Origin: CF-118 sp035689345
GTDB lineage: Bacteria; Chloroflexota; Dormibacteria; Dormibacterales; Dormibacteraceae
Length of the DNA: 64,000 nt
Assembly: GCA_035689345.1 (NCBI GenBank)
Contig: DASSLR010000052.1
Span: 14,340 to 78,339 of the forward strand
Direction of reading: 5' to 3'
The translations under genes and the position numbers were made by a program. Position 1 is the stretch's first letter, and each line of letters opens with the position of its first letter. The notes under the pieces are model-generated. The model made no database searches. It was not told the DNA's origin and saw nothing but the letters and a program-made list of their open reading frames with translations. Below, piece by piece: positions 1 to 8,292 of this stretch.

Positions 1-1
1 G

Positions 2-745
2 ACCCAGGACGCCGGCGGCCACGTGCACGGCGATGTATATGGCGAGGCTGGCGCGGTCGAGGTGCAGGCCAAGGTCGCGCGCATCCTGAGCCTGGACGTC
101 GATGGTGCGGGCTGGCCGGAGCTCGGCCGCCGCGATCCGGTTGTCGGCCGCCTGCAGCGGATGTTTGCGGGCTTCCGACCCGTCAACTGGTCCGACGCGT
201 ACGAGGCCGCGGCGTGGTGCCTGATCTCCACCCGGATCTCGATGCGTCAGGGCCAGGGAGTCAAGGACCGGCTGTCGCGCGAGCACGGCCACGAGGTCGA
301 CATCCACGGCCATCGGATGTGGGCATTTCCCGCGCCGGCGGGCCTGACGGAGCTGGATTCGTTCCGCGGTCTGTTCGGTCGCAAGGTCGAGTACCTGAAC
401 AAGCTGGGCGAGGCCGCGCTCGCGGGGCGGCTCGACACGGAGAAGCTGCGGGCGATGGCCCCGGCCGATTGCCTCGCCGAGCTGCGCCGGCTGCCGGGCA
501 TCGGCGAGTGGGGCGCGCAGCTCATCCGCTTGCGCGCTCTGAGCGCCGTGGACGAGATGCCGACGGCGGAGCCGCGGCTGCTCAAAGCTCTGCGCGACGC
601 GTACGGACTGCAGCGCGAGCCCGACATGGCGACGCTCGAAGGTCTGGCGGAGGGCTGGCGGCCGTACAGGATGTGGGTGTGCGTATGCCTGCGCCGCACG
701 GGCGGGGAGGGCGCGGGGATGATGCACTCGCGAGCGTCGGGCTAG
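2..745 (+). CDS. DNA-3-methyladenine glycosylase II-like (AlkA family, 5' end outside window)
   Basis: Base-excision repair glycosylase of the HhH-GPD superfamily, expected to remove alkylated purines. The helix-hairpin-helix is visible as LRRLPGIGEWGAQLIRLRAL, followed by the region that normally holds the catalytic acid (here MPTAEPRLLKAL) and the C-terminal GWRPYRMWVCVCLRR segment. The frame is open to the left edge with no stop, so the start lies outside the window; the first internal candidate is a GTG at 23. About 247 codons are visible, against roughly 280-320 for complete actinobacterial-type members. A Glu sits near the usual Asp position; from memory related proteins share this, so I do not treat it as inactivation. 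It converges on the minus-strand membrane-protein gene. Confidence 0.85.
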   Translation, partial: TQDAGGHVHGDVYGEAGAVEVQAKVARILSLDVDGAGWPELGRRDPVVGRLQRMFAGFRPVNWSDAYEAAAWCLISTRISMRQGQGVKDRLSREHGHEVDIHGHRMWAFPAPAGLTELDSFRGLFGRKVEYLNKLGEAALAGRLDTEKLRAMAPADCLAELRRLPGIGEWGAQLIRLRALSAVDEMPTAEPRLLKALRDAYGLQREPDMATLEGLAEGWRPYRMWVCVCLRRTGGEGAGMMHSRASG

Positions 746-756
746 CCGAGCGATCT

Positions 757-816
757 GCGCTTTTGCGCGCAATTACACGTTCTGACCGCGAAACAACCTG
801 ATTCTGTGCACAAAAG
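757..816. repeat. Paired-palindrome element, copy A
   Basis: In the gap between two convergent genes lie a 10-bp perfect palindrome TTGCGCGCAA (763-772) and an 8-bp palindrome TGTGCACA (805-812) flanked by TT and AA. Their centres (767.5 and 808.5) are 41 bp apart, the same spacing as in three other gaps of this window. A GCGC-TTTT-GCGC hairpin (757-768) overlaps the first arm. Confidence 0.6.
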
Positions 817-831
817 AAGGATCGAGGGCGC

Positions 832-1230
832 CTAGCGCGAGGCGCGGCGTACGAAGAGAAGCGCGCCCGACCAGAGCACGACGCCCATCGCCAGAAGCAG
901 CAACATCGTGGTGTCGATCAGCTCGAGCTGGACCAGGGCGCCGATGATGCACATCGTCGCCGCCCCGGCCAGCACGAATGCCCCAGGCATGAGGACCCAG
1001 GCCGCGAACCATGGAGGTTGCACCACGTCGCCGCGGTCGAGCAGGCGGCCGCCCACGAAAATCAGTCCCGCGCCGGCCAGCGCGGGCACGCTCAGCCGCA
1101 CTGCCCAATCGACCGCGACCGAGCCCGCCGCGGCTCCGAACAGCGGCTGCACACCCGACAGCGCGAGCAGCGCCGGCACCATGAAAACGAGAAGCCTGAG
1201 CAGGACGCTTGGCGCGGGCAGCCGTCTCAC
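832..1230 (-). CDS. Small four-helix membrane protein of unknown function
   Basis: A 132-residue hydrophobic protein with about four predicted membrane segments (roughly residues 8-28, 44-64, 76-98 and 105-126) and a basic C-terminus (FVRRASR). The start is the GTG at 1230, which overlaps the methyltransferase stop as GTGA. A longer reading beginning at 1416 would lie inside the methyltransferase gene and is not hydrophobic there. I recognise no family. It is the last gene of the amidase-methyltransferase operon. Confidence 0.7.
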   Translation of the reverse strand: MRRLPAPSVLLRLLVFMVPALLALSGVQPLFGAAAGSVAVDWAVRLSVPALAGAGLIFVGGRLLDRGDVVQPPWFAAWVLMPGAFVLAGAATMCIIGALVQLELIDTTMLLLLAMGVVLWSGALLFVRRASR

Positions 1231-2051
1231 GCGGCGATCGCGTGCAGCACGTGGTTGCGGCCGTAGGTCGTGATCACGCCCGGATAGACGCGCGAAACAG
1301 CGGCCGTGGCTTCGGCGAGGAACGACTGCCGGAACGCCGGGTCCATCGTCTCCAGGCGCGACGCGCACTGCCACCAGCCCATGAACATGGAGACGAGCTC
1401 GGCGGCCGACTGCCACACCACCTGCTCCTCGACCACCTCCACCGAGGCCGATGCAAATCCGGCCTCGAGCGCGGCCGCGCGAAACGCATCCGGGTCGTTG
1501 ACGGTGGCGCGCGTCGCCGCGTCGTCGACTGCTTTCGGCCCGGGCGGGAGGCGGCTGTCCACCACGCGGTCGACCAGCTTCCAGACCGAATCATCGCGAG
1601 CCGGCGCGGGCACGCTGGCGGCGAGCACGCCGGCCGGCCTCAGCACTCGCCGCGCCTCGCGCAGCGCACGCCCGAGGTGCGGCGCGAACTGAAGGCCGTG
1701 TCCGCAAACGACGGAGTCGAAGGCGCCGTCACTAAGACCGAGTCGCTCGATGTCCATCACAGCGAACCAGACGCGCCGCGGTTGCTCGTGGCGAGCGAGG
1801 TCGATCATGCCGCGGGCGAGGTCCACGCCTATCACGCGACCCGACGGCTGGACGCGCGAGGCCAGGAGCCGCGTCATGTTGCCGGGGCCGCAAGCCAGGT
1901 CGAGCACGGTCATCCCCGGCCTGGCTCCTGCGAGCTCGATCATGCGCAGCCGGCCACGCGCCTCGCCGCGCGCCATGATGTCGTCGAGGCGGCGCTTGTA
2001 AGCCTCGGCGTGCCGGCTGAAGACCTGCGGGTACAGCTCCTTCGACTTCAA
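1227..2051 (-). CDS. Class I SAM-dependent methyltransferase
   Basis: Rossmann-fold methyltransferase resembling UbiE/MenG-type small-molecule enzymes. Motif I is VLDLACGPGNMT near residues 49-60; the acidic strand-2 region GVDLARGMIDLAR and the motif IV region FDSVVCGHGLQFAPHL follow. The substrate cannot be told. I chose the TTG at 2051, which overlaps the amidase stop as TTGA and gives 274 residues; an ATG at 2084 inside the amidase gene is the alternative. No menG lies elsewhere in the window, so a quinone role is possible but unsupported. Confidence 0.8.
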   Translation of the reverse strand: MKSKELYPQVFSRHAEAYKRRLDDIMARGEARGRLRMIELAGARPGMTVLDLACGPGNMTRLLASRVQPSGRVIGVDLARGMIDLARHEQPRRVWFAVMDIERLGLSDGAFDSVVCGHGLQFAPHLGRALREARRVLRPAGVLAASVPAPARDDSVWKLVDRVVDSRLPPGPKAVDDAATRATVNDPDAFRAAALEAGFASASVEVVEEQVVWQSAAELVSMFMGWWQCASRLETMDPAFRQSFLAEATAAVSRVYPGVITTYGRNHVLHAIAA

Positions 2052-3199
2052 GCCGCGCGGTCTCGCCACTCCTGCTCGAGCCACATGGCCGCTGCCAGCG
2101 CGCCGGCGTTGCTGCGTCCCACGACCTGGATACCGACCGGCAGGCCTTTCGAAGGCGCGGGAATCGTCACCACCGGCTGGCCGGTCAGATTGAACGGACG
2201 CGTGAAGCGCGCGAGCGGTTCGCGAGCCTCGTTTCCCGCGCTGACGGGCGGGGCGACAATGGCCGTCGCCGGCAGGATCAGGGCGTCGATCCCGTCCATC
2301 GCGGCGGCGGCGGCGGCCTGCAGGCCCGCGCGGGCGGCACGCGCCTGTTCGTAGTCGACGGCCAGAATCTCGAGCCCGCGTTTCAACAGCGCGAGGACGT
2401 CGGCCCCGTATTTCTCGGGTTGCTCGGCCATCCAGCGGCGGTGGTACACGGAAGCCTCGACCATCAGGATCGTCAGGCCATCGCGGAAAAGCGTGCCGTG
2501 GTCCACGAAGTCGATCTCGGGGACGCCGTCGGATACCAGCGCCCAGGCGCGCGCAGTCTCGCCGTCGAGATCGCGGACCCAGTTCGCCGGCATGGCGAAC
2601 CGCGGTTTCGCGCGCGGTAGGGAGGGCGCCGGGTCACCCGTCATCAGCGCGAACGCCTGCGCCGCGCTCGGGACGTCAGGGGCCATAGGGCCCAGCGTGT
2701 CCAGCGAGTGGCTGAGCGGGATCACGCCGGTGGTGTCGATGCTGCCGAACGCGGGCTTGAACCCGACGATGCCGCAGAGCGCTGAGGGAATGCGGATCGA
2801 TCCGCCCGTGTCGGAGCCGATGGCCCAGTCGCACATGCCGAGCGCGACGGCAACGGCCGATCCGCCCGAGGAGCCGCCGGCCACTCGGCTCGGATCGCGC
2901 GGGTTCAGGACGGCGCCGTAATGCGGGTTCACGCTCGTCACGCCGTAAGCGAACTCGTGCAGGTTGGTCTTGCCGACCATCACGCAGCCGCGCTCGCGCA
3001 GCCGGCGCACGACCGGCGCGTCTTCGGCCGCGGGCGTCTGGGGCAGGATGATCCCGCCCGCGGTCGTGACCGTGCCCGCGACATCGATGAGGTCCTTCAC
3101 CGCGACGACGGGCCCGTCCCCGGTCTCAGCCGAGACCGAGATGAAGGCGTGCAGGTCGCCGTGCTGCTTGATGCGCTGCCTCGCCAGCTCGAGCTGCAT
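2048..3199 (-). CDS. Amidase signature family hydrolase
   Basis: Hydrolyses amide bonds through a Ser-cisSer-Lys triad. All three elements are visible: Lys35 in AVKDLIDV, Ser110 in AGGSSGGSA and the nucleophile Ser134 in GSDTGGSIRIP. The ATG at 3199 gives 383 residues, shorter than the usual 450-490 because the N-terminal helices are reduced. The frame stays open further upstream but would run antisense through the divergent gene, so I reject the extension. GatA is a possible alternative, but no gatB or gatC is adjacent and length favours a general amidase. First gene of a three-gene minus-strand operon. Confidence 0.87.
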   Translation of the reverse strand: MQLELARQRIKQHGDLHAFISVSAETGDGPVVAVKDLIDVAGTVTTAGGIILPQTPAAEDAPVVRRLRERGCVMVGKTNLHEFAYGVTSVNPHYGAVLNPRDPSRVAGGSSGGSAVAVALGMCDWAIGSDTGGSIRIPSALCGIVGFKPAFGSIDTTGVIPLSHSLDTLGPMAPDVPSAAQAFALMTGDPAPSLPRAKPRFAMPANWVRDLDGETARAWALVSDGVPEIDFVDHGTLFRDGLTILMVEASVYHRRWMAEQPEKYGADVLALLKRGLEILAVDYEQARAARAGLQAAAAAAMDGIDALILPATAIVAPPVSAGNEAREPLARFTRPFNLTGQPVVTIPAPSKGLPVGIQVVGRSNAGALAAAMWLEQEWRDRAA

Positions 3200-3237
3200 T
3201 TGCGCAAATTCTCGCAGCGGGGAGCTATTCTCCCCGC
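3198..3237. promoter_or_regulatory. Divergent promoter region with two palindromes
   Basis: Between the divergent amidase and the 170-aa gene lie a 12-bp palindrome ATTTGCGCAAAT (3198-3209, covering the amidase start) and an inverted repeat GCGGGGAG-N5-CTCCCCGC (3217-3237). The second ends just before the plus-strand ATG and could hide its GGGGAG ribosome-binding stretch. An operator or RNA hairpin is inferred. Confidence 0.4.
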
Positions 3238-3238
3238 G

Positions 3239-3751
3239 ATGCAACAGCCCACCGCCGGCGCGATCGGCACAGCCAACTGGGTCAAGGTTGACGTCCTCAC
3301 GCCGTACCAGCGCCTGACGGCGGAGATGAACCTGCCGCGTCGCATGCGTGAAACGCTGAACGATCCTGAGTCTCTTTTTCACCTCCGCAACGTATCGGCG
3401 GAGCCGCTGCTGCCGGGCGCGGTGCCGCTGAACGGGGTCCCGGAGGGGATATTCAACAAGGCGCTGATCGGCGGCATCCGAACCATCGAGCCTGAGCCGC
3501 CGGCCGCGGACCAGGTGATGGAAACGATGCGCCGCTACTGCATGTTCCAGGCGAGCGAGTTCATGGTGACGGGGTTCGCCGAGTTCGCGAAGGCCGCCTC
3601 GCCGGAGATGCACACCGAGATCCTGCTCAAGGGCCGGTTCTTCCAGCTGTTCGACGCGACCATCACCATCATCGGGGTGCCGGGCAAGAGCTGGACGCAG
3701 GCGAACATCTGGGCCAACCGCGACCACATGGTCGGGCTATTTTTGGGATAA
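3239..3751 (+). CDS. Conserved-looking protein of unknown function (170 aa)
   Basis: Soluble protein with no signal peptide or membrane segment. Start ATG at 3239; GGGGAG lies about 12-17 nt upstream inside a hairpin. Features include the polar N-terminus MQQPTAGAIGTANWVKV, the stretch PYQRLTAEMNLPRRMRETLNDPESLFHLRNV, and a hydrophobic C-terminal half with FMVTGFAEFAKAA and LLKGRFFQLFDATITIIGVPG. I do not recognise a family. The opposite-strand reading is the rejected amidase extension; this frame has the more protein-like composition and a clear start. It ends just before a strong hairpin. Confidence 0.65.
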   Translation: MQQPTAGAIGTANWVKVDVLTPYQRLTAEMNLPRRMRETLNDPESLFHLRNVSAEPLLPGAVPLNGVPEGIFNKALIGGIRTIEPEPPAADQVMETMRRYCMFQASEFMVTGFAEFAKAASPEMHTEILLKGRFFQLFDATITIIGVPGKSWTQANIWANRDHMVGLFLG

Positions 3752-3754
3752 GGC

Positions 3755-3778
3755 GCAAGGGGGGCAGGCCCCCCTTGC
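3755..3778. terminator. Hairpin after the 170-aa gene
   Basis: Perfect 10-bp stem GCAAGGGGGG / CCCCCCTTGC with loop CAGG, directly after the stop codon and between convergent genes. There is no T-run, so an intrinsic terminator in the strict sense is not shown; a bidirectional transcription barrier is inferred. Confidence 0.5.
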
Positions 3779-3834
3779 GAGAACCCCCCCGGTGCCCGGC
3801 GACGCTGGGCTGACCAGGTGCCACGCGGAGTCAT

Positions 3835-3853
3835 GGCTCGGCGAAGCCGAGCC
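3835..3853. terminator. Second hairpin between convergent genes
   Basis: Perfect 8-bp stem GGCTCGGC / GCCGAGCC around a GAA loop, 39 bp before the coxG stop. Tail-to-tail position suggests termination for coxG; no T-run is present. Confidence 0.4.
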
Positions 3854-3891
3854 AACCCTGCGGCGCGGGGAAGGCCCGAATCCGTTGTGGT

Positions 3892-4494
3892 CTACCTGCT
3901 CGGTTTGGCTCCGAACAGGCGCCGGATCCCTTCCCAGAGCACCTGAAAGAACAGCGTGATCGCGTTCACCGGCTTCGCCGTCACCGCGGCCGGAGCCGGC
4001 GCGTCGGCCGCCACCGATCCACCCGAGACTGCCGCCGCGTGCTGCTCGCCGCCCTCCACGTTGGCCTTGATGCACGCGGCCATCTCGTTGACGATGCGGC
4101 GGGAGACGTCCTCCATCACGCCCCGGCCGAACTGGGCCACCCGGCCCGCGACGCTGTATTCGGTCGAGATCCTGACCACCGATCCCGAGCCCTCCGCCTC
4201 GACCTTCATCGTGGCTTTGGCGCGGGCCGAGCCGGGCCCGGTCGTCTCGCGCCCCTCCGCCTCGATGGCGGCGGAGCGGCCGGCGTCGTCCCGATCGGTG
4301 ATCCGGGCGGTGCCGCTGTAGGCGACCGTGATCGGCCCGACCTTCACCTTCACCTTGCCCTTGAACGTGGTCGGATCGACGACCTCGGACAGCTCGGCGC
4401 CCGGCACGCAGCCCACCACCTTGTTGATGTCCAGCAGGTACGAAAAGACCCGCTCGGGAGGCGCGCTGACCGAGAACGAATTTTCCAGTTGCAT
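3892..4494 (-). CDS. coxG: CoxG-like SRPBCC-domain protein
   Basis: Member of the CO dehydrogenase subunit G family (Polyketide_cyc/SRPBCC fold), which in carboxidotrophs helps attach the enzyme to the membrane. The N-terminal signature SFSVSAPPERVFSYLLDINKV and the segment VVGCVPGAEL are typical. A variable Ala/Pro-rich linker leads to a hydrophobic amphipathic C-terminus (ITLFFQVLWEGIRRLFGAK) suited to membrane contact. The ATG at 4494 gives 200 residues, the normal size. It is divergent from coxS across a 116-bp gap. Confidence 0.88.
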   Translation of the reverse strand: MQLENSFSVSAPPERVFSYLLDINKVVGCVPGAELSEVVDPTTFKGKVKVKVGPITVAYSGTARITDRDDAGRSAAIEAEGRETTGPGSARAKATMKVEAEGSGSVVRISTEYSVAGRVAQFGRGVMEDVSRRIVNEMAACIKANVEGGEQHAAAVSGGSVAADAPAPAAVTAKPVNAITLFFQVLWEGIRRLFGAKPSR

Positions 4495-4524
4495 TTCAGG
4501 ACTAAAAGTAGCCGAATAGAAGGG

Positions 4525-4539
4525 TTCGACACGTTCGAA
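4525..4539. promoter_or_regulatory. Operator-like palindrome between coxG and coxS
   Basis: TTCGA-N5-TCGAA, a perfect 5-bp-arm inverted repeat, lies midway in the divergent coxG/coxS promoter region, about 72 bp upstream of the coxS ATG. A binding site for a shared regulator is inferred; the regulator is not identifiable here. Confidence 0.35.
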
Positions 4540-4610
4540 TTGGCTCGCGCGGCCTCGGTCGCGACGGCCGCGCACCCCCGCACACCGCCCGCTAGCTGAG
4601 GAGGGAGTTG

Positions 4611-5120
4611 ATGAAGCACAAGGTCGTCGTCACCATCAACGGGCGCAAGCACGAGCATGAGGTCGAACCTCGGCTCCTGCTCGTGCACTACATCCGCGAC
4701 GTAGCCGGCCTGACCGGAACGCACATCGGCTGCGACACGAGCCAGTGCGGCGCCTGCACGATCCACGTGGACGGCAAGGCGGTCAAGAGCTGCACGATGT
4801 TCGCGGTCCAGGCCGACGGCCGCAACCTCACCACGATCGAGGGCCTGGCCAACGGCGACGAGCTGCACCCGATCCAGCAGGCCTTCTGGGACGAGCACGG
4901 CCTGCAGTGCGGCTACTGCACGCCCGGCTTCATCATGGAGGCCGCCTACCTGCTGGCGCAGAACCCGAACCCGACCGAGGACGAGATCCGCAAGGGCCTC
5001 GAAGGCAACCTCTGCCGGTGCACCGGCTACGTGAACATCGTCAAGGCCGTGCAGAGCGCCGCCAAGACGATGAGCAGCGCGCCGGCCAAGAAGACCACGG
5101 TCACGGCGGGAGGGAACTGA
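4611..5120 (+). CDS. coxS: CO dehydrogenase-type small (2Fe-2S) subunit
   Basis: Iron-sulfur subunit that passes electrons from the molybdenum subunit to the flavin subunit. The plant-type 2Fe-2S cluster ligands are Cys41, Cys46, Cys49 and Cys61 (CDTSQCGAC). The C-terminal four-helix cluster is held by Cys100, Cys103, Cys135 and Cys137 (LQCGYCTPGF, LCRCTGY). A clear Shine-Dalgarno GAGGAGGGAG (4598-4607) supports the ATG at 4611 over the TTG at 4608. At 169 residues it is of family length. First gene of the operon, followed one base later by coxL. Confidence 0.95.
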   Translation: MKHKVVVTINGRKHEHEVEPRLLLVHYIRDVAGLTGTHIGCDTSQCGACTIHVDGKAVKSCTMFAVQADGRNLTTIEGLANGDELHPIQQAFWDEHGLQCGYCTPGFIMEAAYLLAQNPNPTEDEIRKGLEGNLCRCTGYVNIVKAVQSAAKTMSSAPAKKTTVTAGGN

Positions 5121-5121
5121 C

Positions 5122-7479
5122 ATGGCGGTCACCCAGCTCGTCGGAGCCAAGATCCATCGCCGCGAAGACCCGCGGCTGATCACGGGTCACGGTCACTACC
5201 TCGACGACTTCACGCGTCAGGGCACCGTTTACGCGTCGTTCGTGCGCAGCCCGTTCGCGCACGCCCGCGTCAAGAGCATCGACGTCACCGACGCCAGCAA
5301 GGCGCCGGGAGTCGTCGGCGTCTACACGGCGCGCGACTTCAAGGGCCAGCTGACCGGCACCCACCCGACCACGCCGGCGTTCACCGCCGCGAAGAAGTAC
5401 GTACCCGAGCGGTTCCCGATCGCGGAGAAGGAGGTCTGCTACCAGGGCGAGATCGTCGCCGTGGTCGTGGCCGGCAGCCGAGCCCAGGCCGCGGACGGGG
5501 CGAACCTGATCCAGGTGGACTACGAGGAGCTGCCGGCGGTCATGGACCTCGAGAAGGCGCTCAAGCCGGGCAGCGCCAAGGTCCACGTCGACGGACCTGA
5601 CAACATCGGCTGGGACATTCCCTACACGGGTCCCGAAGTGACCGATGCAGCCTTCAAGGAAGCCGACGTGGTGGTCAAGGAGCGGATCCTGCAGAACCGC
5701 CTGGCGCCGGTACCGATGGAGCCTCGGGGCGTGCTCGCCGAGTACGAGTCGTTCGACAAGAAGCTCACGATCTGGCTGTCGAGCCAGAGCCCGCACTTCA
5801 TCCGGCTGTTCGTCTCGGGCTCGATGGGCTTGAAGGAAAACCAGGTCCGCGTCATCTCTCCGGACGTAGGCGGTGGGTTCGGCAGCAAGATCAGCCCCTA
5901 CCCGGAGGACTACCTGGTGCCTGCGCTTTCGCGCATGACGGAGCGCCCGGTCAAGTGGATCGAGACGCGGACGGAATCGATCCAGAACGCAACTCACGGA
6001 CGCGGTCAGTTCTATGACGTCGAGGTGGCGGCCAAGAAGGACGGCACCGTCACGGCGATGCGCGTCACCCAGTTTCTCGACATCGGCGCCTACCACGGCA
6101 CGTTCGCAGGCTTCCAGGCGTGCGCGTGCCTGATGGCAGGCGGCGCCTACAAGTGGAAGGGCGGCATCACCGCCCGCACGATCGGCATCCTCACCAACCG
6201 CGTGCCCACGGACCCGTACCGCGGCGCGGGGCGGCCGGAGGCGACCCACCTCGTCGAGCGGATGATCGACCTGGTCGCGCTCGAGCTGAAGATGGACCCG
6301 GTCGACGTCCGCAAGAAGAACTTCGTCCAGCCCGAGGACTTCCCGTTCACGCAGAACTTCGGGCTCGTGATCGACTCCGGCGACTACGAGAAGTCGCTCG
6401 ACAAGGCGCTCCAGCTCGCGGGCTATTCGGACCTGCGCAAGAAGCAGGCCGACCTGCGCAAGCAGGGCCGCTACCTCGGCATCGGGCTCAGCACGTGGAT
6501 CGAGATCTGCGGCTTCGGTCCGAGCGCGGCCACCGCGCCCGCCACGGGCGGCATCGCGCTGGTCGAGTCGGCCCAGGTACGCGTCACGCCGACGGGCGCG
6601 GTCATGGTCTACACCGGGACGCACTCGCACGGCCAGGGCCACGAGACGACGTTCAGCCAGCTGGTCGCGGACCAGCTGGGCGTGCCGATGGAAAGTGTCG
6701 ACCTGCGCCACGGCGACACGGCGGAGGGCACCGCGTTCGGCTACGGCACGTATGGCAGCCGCAGCCTCGCCGTCGGAGGCGTGGCCGTGAGCAAGGCGGT
6801 CGGCAAGGTCATCGACAAGGGCAAGAAGATCGCCGCCCACCTGCTCGAGGCAGCCGAGGAAGACATCGTCTTCGAGCACGGAAGCTTCCACGTGAAGGGC
6901 TCACCGGACAAGGCCAAGGCGTTCGGCGAGGTCGCGTTCGCGAGCTACGGCACCGGCCTGCCCGAAGGCGTGGAGCAAGGCCTCGAGGCGACCGCGTACT
7001 TCGACCCACCCAACCTGGTGTGGCCATTCGGCGCGCACGTCGCGGTCGTCGAGATCGACGCCGAGACAGGCAACGCCAAGCTCGAGAAGTACGTAGCCGT
7101 CGACGACTGCGGAAACATCATCAACCCGATGATCGTGGACGGCCAGATCCACGGCGGCGTGGTACAGGCCATCGCGCAGGCGCTGTACGAAGAGGTCGTC
7201 TACGACGAAGCCAGCGGGCAGCTGAAGACCGGAACTCTGACCGACTACATGATCCCGTCGGCCGGCGAGATCCCTCAGCTCATCGTCGACAAAACCATCA
7301 CGCCAAGCCCGACCAACGACCTCGGGGTGAAGGGCATCGGCGAAGCAGGCACGATCGCGGCCAGCGCCGCGGTGATCAACGCCATCTGCGACGCGCTGTC
7401 GCCACTGGGCATCAAGCACGTCGACATGCCGGCGAGCCCGGACAAGATCTGGCACATGATGAAGGAGGCGCGCAAGTGA
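5122..7479 (+). CDS. coxL: Molybdenum hydroxylase large subunit, form II CO dehydrogenase type
   Basis: Catalytic subunit of the xanthine oxidase family, binding molybdopterin cytosine dinucleotide. The family's diagnostic active-site loop reads PYRGAGR (residues 365-371), matching the form II motif AYRGAGR with Pro for Ala, not the form I AYXCSFR of proven CO oxidisers. The catalytic Glu is seen in GVKGIGEAG (Glu741). At 785 residues it has normal length; the ATG at 5122 follows a GGAGGGA ribosome-binding site. The S-L-M gene order is also the form II arrangement. CO, another small carbonyl compound or a heterocycle could be the substrate. Confidence 0.93.
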   Translation: MAVTQLVGAKIHRREDPRLITGHGHYLDDFTRQGTVYASFVRSPFAHARVKSIDVTDASKAPGVVGVYTARDFKGQLTGTHPTTPAFTAAKKYVPERFPIAEKEVCYQGEIVAVVVAGSRAQAADGANLIQVDYEELPAVMDLEKALKPGSAKVHVDGPDNIGWDIPYTGPEVTDAAFKEADVVVKERILQNRLAPVPMEPRGVLAEYESFDKKLTIWLSSQSPHFIRLFVSGSMGLKENQVRVISPDVGGGFGSKISPYPEDYLVPALSRMTERPVKWIETRTESIQNATHGRGQFYDVEVAAKKDGTVTAMRVTQFLDIGAYHGTFAGFQACACLMAGGAYKWKGGITARTIGILTNRVPTDPYRGAGRPEATHLVERMIDLVALELKMDPVDVRKKNFVQPEDFPFTQNFGLVIDSGDYEKSLDKALQLAGYSDLRKKQADLRKQGRYLGIGLSTWIEICGFGPSAATAPATGGIALVESAQVRVTPTGAVMVYTGTHSHGQGHETTFSQLVADQLGVPMESVDLRHGDTAEGTAFGYGTYGSRSLAVGGVAVSKAVGKVIDKGKKIAAHLLEAAEEDIVFEHGSFHVKGSPDKAKAFGEVAFASYGTGLPEGVEQGLEATAYFDPPNLVWPFGAHVAVVEIDAETGNAKLEKYVAVDDCGNIINPMIVDGQIHGGVVQAIAQALYEEVVYDEASGQLKTGTLTDYMIPSAGEIPQLIVDKTITPSPTNDLGVKGIGEAGTIAASAAVINAICDALSPLGIKHVDMPASPDKIWHMMKEARK

Positions 7480-8282
7480 TTCCCGCCGCATTCGAATACG
7501 CGAAGGCCTCCTCGGTCGACGAGGCGGTCAAGCTGCTCGACAAGTACGGGGAGGACGCCAAGGTGCTCGCGGGCGGGCACAGCCTCATCCCCCTGATGCG
7601 GCTGCGCCTGGCGCAGCCGAAGGCGCTGGTCGACATCAACGGCGTCAAAGGCCTCGACCACATCGAGGCCAAGGGCGACAAGCTTCACGTCGGCGCGCTC
7701 GTGCGCCACGTGGCGATCCACAGCTCGGACGTGGTGAGGGACAAGCTCCCGATCCTGGCCGACGTGGCCAGCGAGGTGGGCGACAACCAGGTGCGCAACA
7801 TGGGCACCATGGGCGGCGTCGTCGCGCACGCCGACGCGGCCGGCGACTATCCGACCATCGCCTTGATGCTCGACGCGGAGATCGTGACCAACAAGCGCAC
7901 GATCGCGGCCAAGGATTTCTTCAAGGACCTCTTCACGACGCCGCTGCACGCGGACGAGATAGTCACCGAGGTGGTGTTCCCCATCGCCAATGGCCCGCAC
8001 AAGTACATCAAGTTCCGCCGCCGGCTCTTCGACTGGGCGATCGTCGGCGCCGCGGCGCAGAAGCTGAACGGCCACTGGCGCATCGGCCTGACCAACGTCG
8101 GTCCCACGCCGGTCCGCGCGAAGTCCGTGGAGGACGCGCTCGCCAAGGGCGCCAAGCCCGAGGAGGCGGCGCAGCACGCATCGGACGGGCTCGACCCGGC
8201 CGGTGACCTGCGGGCCAGCCCCGAGTACAAGAAGCACCTCGCCAGGGTGCTCACTCGGAGGGCGATCGAACAGGCGCAGTAG
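7476..8282 (+). CDS. coxM: CO dehydrogenase-type medium (FAD) subunit
   Basis: FAD-binding subunit of the molybdenum hydroxylase, delivering electrons to the quinone pool. The two FAD motifs are AGGHSLIPLMRLRLAQP near residues 30-46 and NMGTMGGVVAHADAAGD near residues 108-124. The start is a GTG that overlaps the coxL stop as GTGA, indicating translational coupling. At 268 residues it is slightly shorter than form I CoxM (about 288). Confidence 0.93.
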   Translation: MIPAAFEYAKASSVDEAVKLLDKYGEDAKVLAGGHSLIPLMRLRLAQPKALVDINGVKGLDHIEAKGDKLHVGALVRHVAIHSSDVVRDKLPILADVASEVGDNQVRNMGTMGGVVAHADAAGDYPTIALMLDAEIVTNKRTIAAKDFFKDLFTTPLHADEIVTEVVFPIANGPHKYIKFRRRLFDWAIVGAAAQKLNGHWRIGLTNVGPTPVRAKSVEDALAKGAKPEEAAQHASDGLDPAGDLRASPEYKKHLARVLTRRAIEQAQ

Positions 8283-8292
8283 CGGGTAGGCC

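Noticed and set aside
2..745. Loss of the catalytic Asp in the AlkA-like protein
   Set aside because: As I recall, related actinobacterial-type proteins share the EPRL-type sequence at this position, so it is probably a subgroup trait and not decay.
3200..3727. N-terminal extension of the amidase to 3727
   Set aside because: It would run antisense through the 170-aa gene, has non-protein-like composition, and the ATG at 3199 directly precedes the conserved part.
6211..6233. Form I CO dehydrogenase
   Set aside because: The loop reads PYRGAGR, not AYXCSFR; S-L-M order also fits form II.
5101..6891. 596-codon open frame antisense to coxL
   Set aside because: Arg/Ala/Asp-rich composition typical of high-GC antisense frames; coxL on the other strand has full motifs and length. 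Similar long shadows at 31308-33308, 47534-49366 and 54778-56925 rejected for the same reason.
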